Shown: positions 58,929-59,020 of the stretch, in pieces
How positions within the stretch are numbered: the stretch's first letter is position 1
How the letters are laid out: every line of letters begins with the position of its first letter
Assembly: GCA_015657535.1 (NCBI GenBank)
Contig: JADHZB010001803.1
Location: forward strand, 1 to 59,020
Direction of reading: 5' to 3'
Source of the DNA: Nephromyces sp. MM_2019
Lineage: Eukaryota; Apicomplexa; Aconoidasida; Nephromycida
Length of the DNA stretch: 59,020 nt
Made by a program: the position numbers and the translations under genes
Notes under the pieces: generated by a model
Seen by the model: the letters and a program-made list of their open reading frames with translations, nothing else
The model's database searches: none
Told to the model about the DNA's origin: nothing

Positions 58929-58930
<2 letters not shown>
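58020..58930. other. Upstream region of the CENP-C gene, no other gene seen
   Basis: This is the presumed 5' UTR and promoter side of the minus-strand CENP-C gene. Beyond the palindrome at 58077-58090 nothing regulatory can be named. From about 58.66 kb the strand changes from A/C-rich to T/G-rich with TGTGTGT words, as at the plus-strand gene on the left, so another gene in the opposite direction may lie beyond the window. Confidence 0.4.
58077..58090. repeat. Perfect palindrome ACTGTACGTACAGT upstream of the CENP-C start
   Basis: It lies 58 bases upstream of the proposed ATG. A 14-base perfect palindrome at this position could be a binding site for a dimeric regulator or a 5' UTR element. 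Both roles are inference from position alone. Confidence 0.8.

Positions 58931-59020
<90 letters not shown>
58931..59020. repeat. (ATCT)n microsatellite at the window edge
   Basis: About 22 uninterrupted tetranucleotide repeats run to the last base, so the array probably continues beyond the window or marks an assembly end. Confidence 0.95.

Overview
This window looks like nuclear DNA of an intron-rich protist, most likely an alveolate and perhaps an apicomplexan. The support is GT-AG introns with T-rich, GT/TG-repeat-rich interiors, many small exons, a DHHC enzyme with the usual eukaryotic motifs, a CENP-C-type kinetochore protein, and a short interstitial tract of CCCTAAA-type telomere-like sequence. 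The lineage is inference. No bacterial operon, rRNA, tRNA or CRISPR array was found. Long open frames are poor guides here, because many are dinucleotide-repeat shadows and the real coding sequence is split into exons of about 20 to 2850 bases. Genes were built by hand from splice sites, and each join was tested by reading-frame phase.

Layout. 0-2 kb: pyrimidine-rich sequence with one orphan exon. 2.1-8.6 kb (+): a nine-exon DHHC protein S-acyltransferase whose phases all agree (364 aa). 8.6-16.2 kb: no supported gene. 16.2-24.3 kb (+): a five-exon gene for an uncharacterised protein of about 1327 aa with TFxPxxN-like motifs and a degenerate EF-hand-like loop. 24.7-28.8 kb: fragments that may be minus-strand exons. 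28.8-38.8 kb (-): an unrecognised multi-exon gene of which at least 16 exons can be read. 38.8-44.7 kb: no gene, but several tandem repeats, including an array of about 48-bp monomers in a trimeric higher-order pattern. 44.7-58.0 kb (-): a 19-exon gene (1281 aa) carrying a CENP-C motif and a C-terminal Mif2/CENP-C-like cupin, so it is very probably the CENP-C homologue. 58.0-59.0 kb: upstream sequence ending in an (ATCT)n tract at the window edge.

The window has two sequence textures. The flanks (0-9 kb and 28-59 kb) are full of (CA/GT)n, pyrimidine tracts and minisatellites; the centre (9-28 kb) is almost free of them. Flank introns also carry a family of short inverted repeats of the form GTGTA-NN-TACAC. 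No operon-like cooperation between the genes is visible. The DHHC enzyme acts at membranes, the CENP-C protein at the centromere, and the other two have no assigned role.
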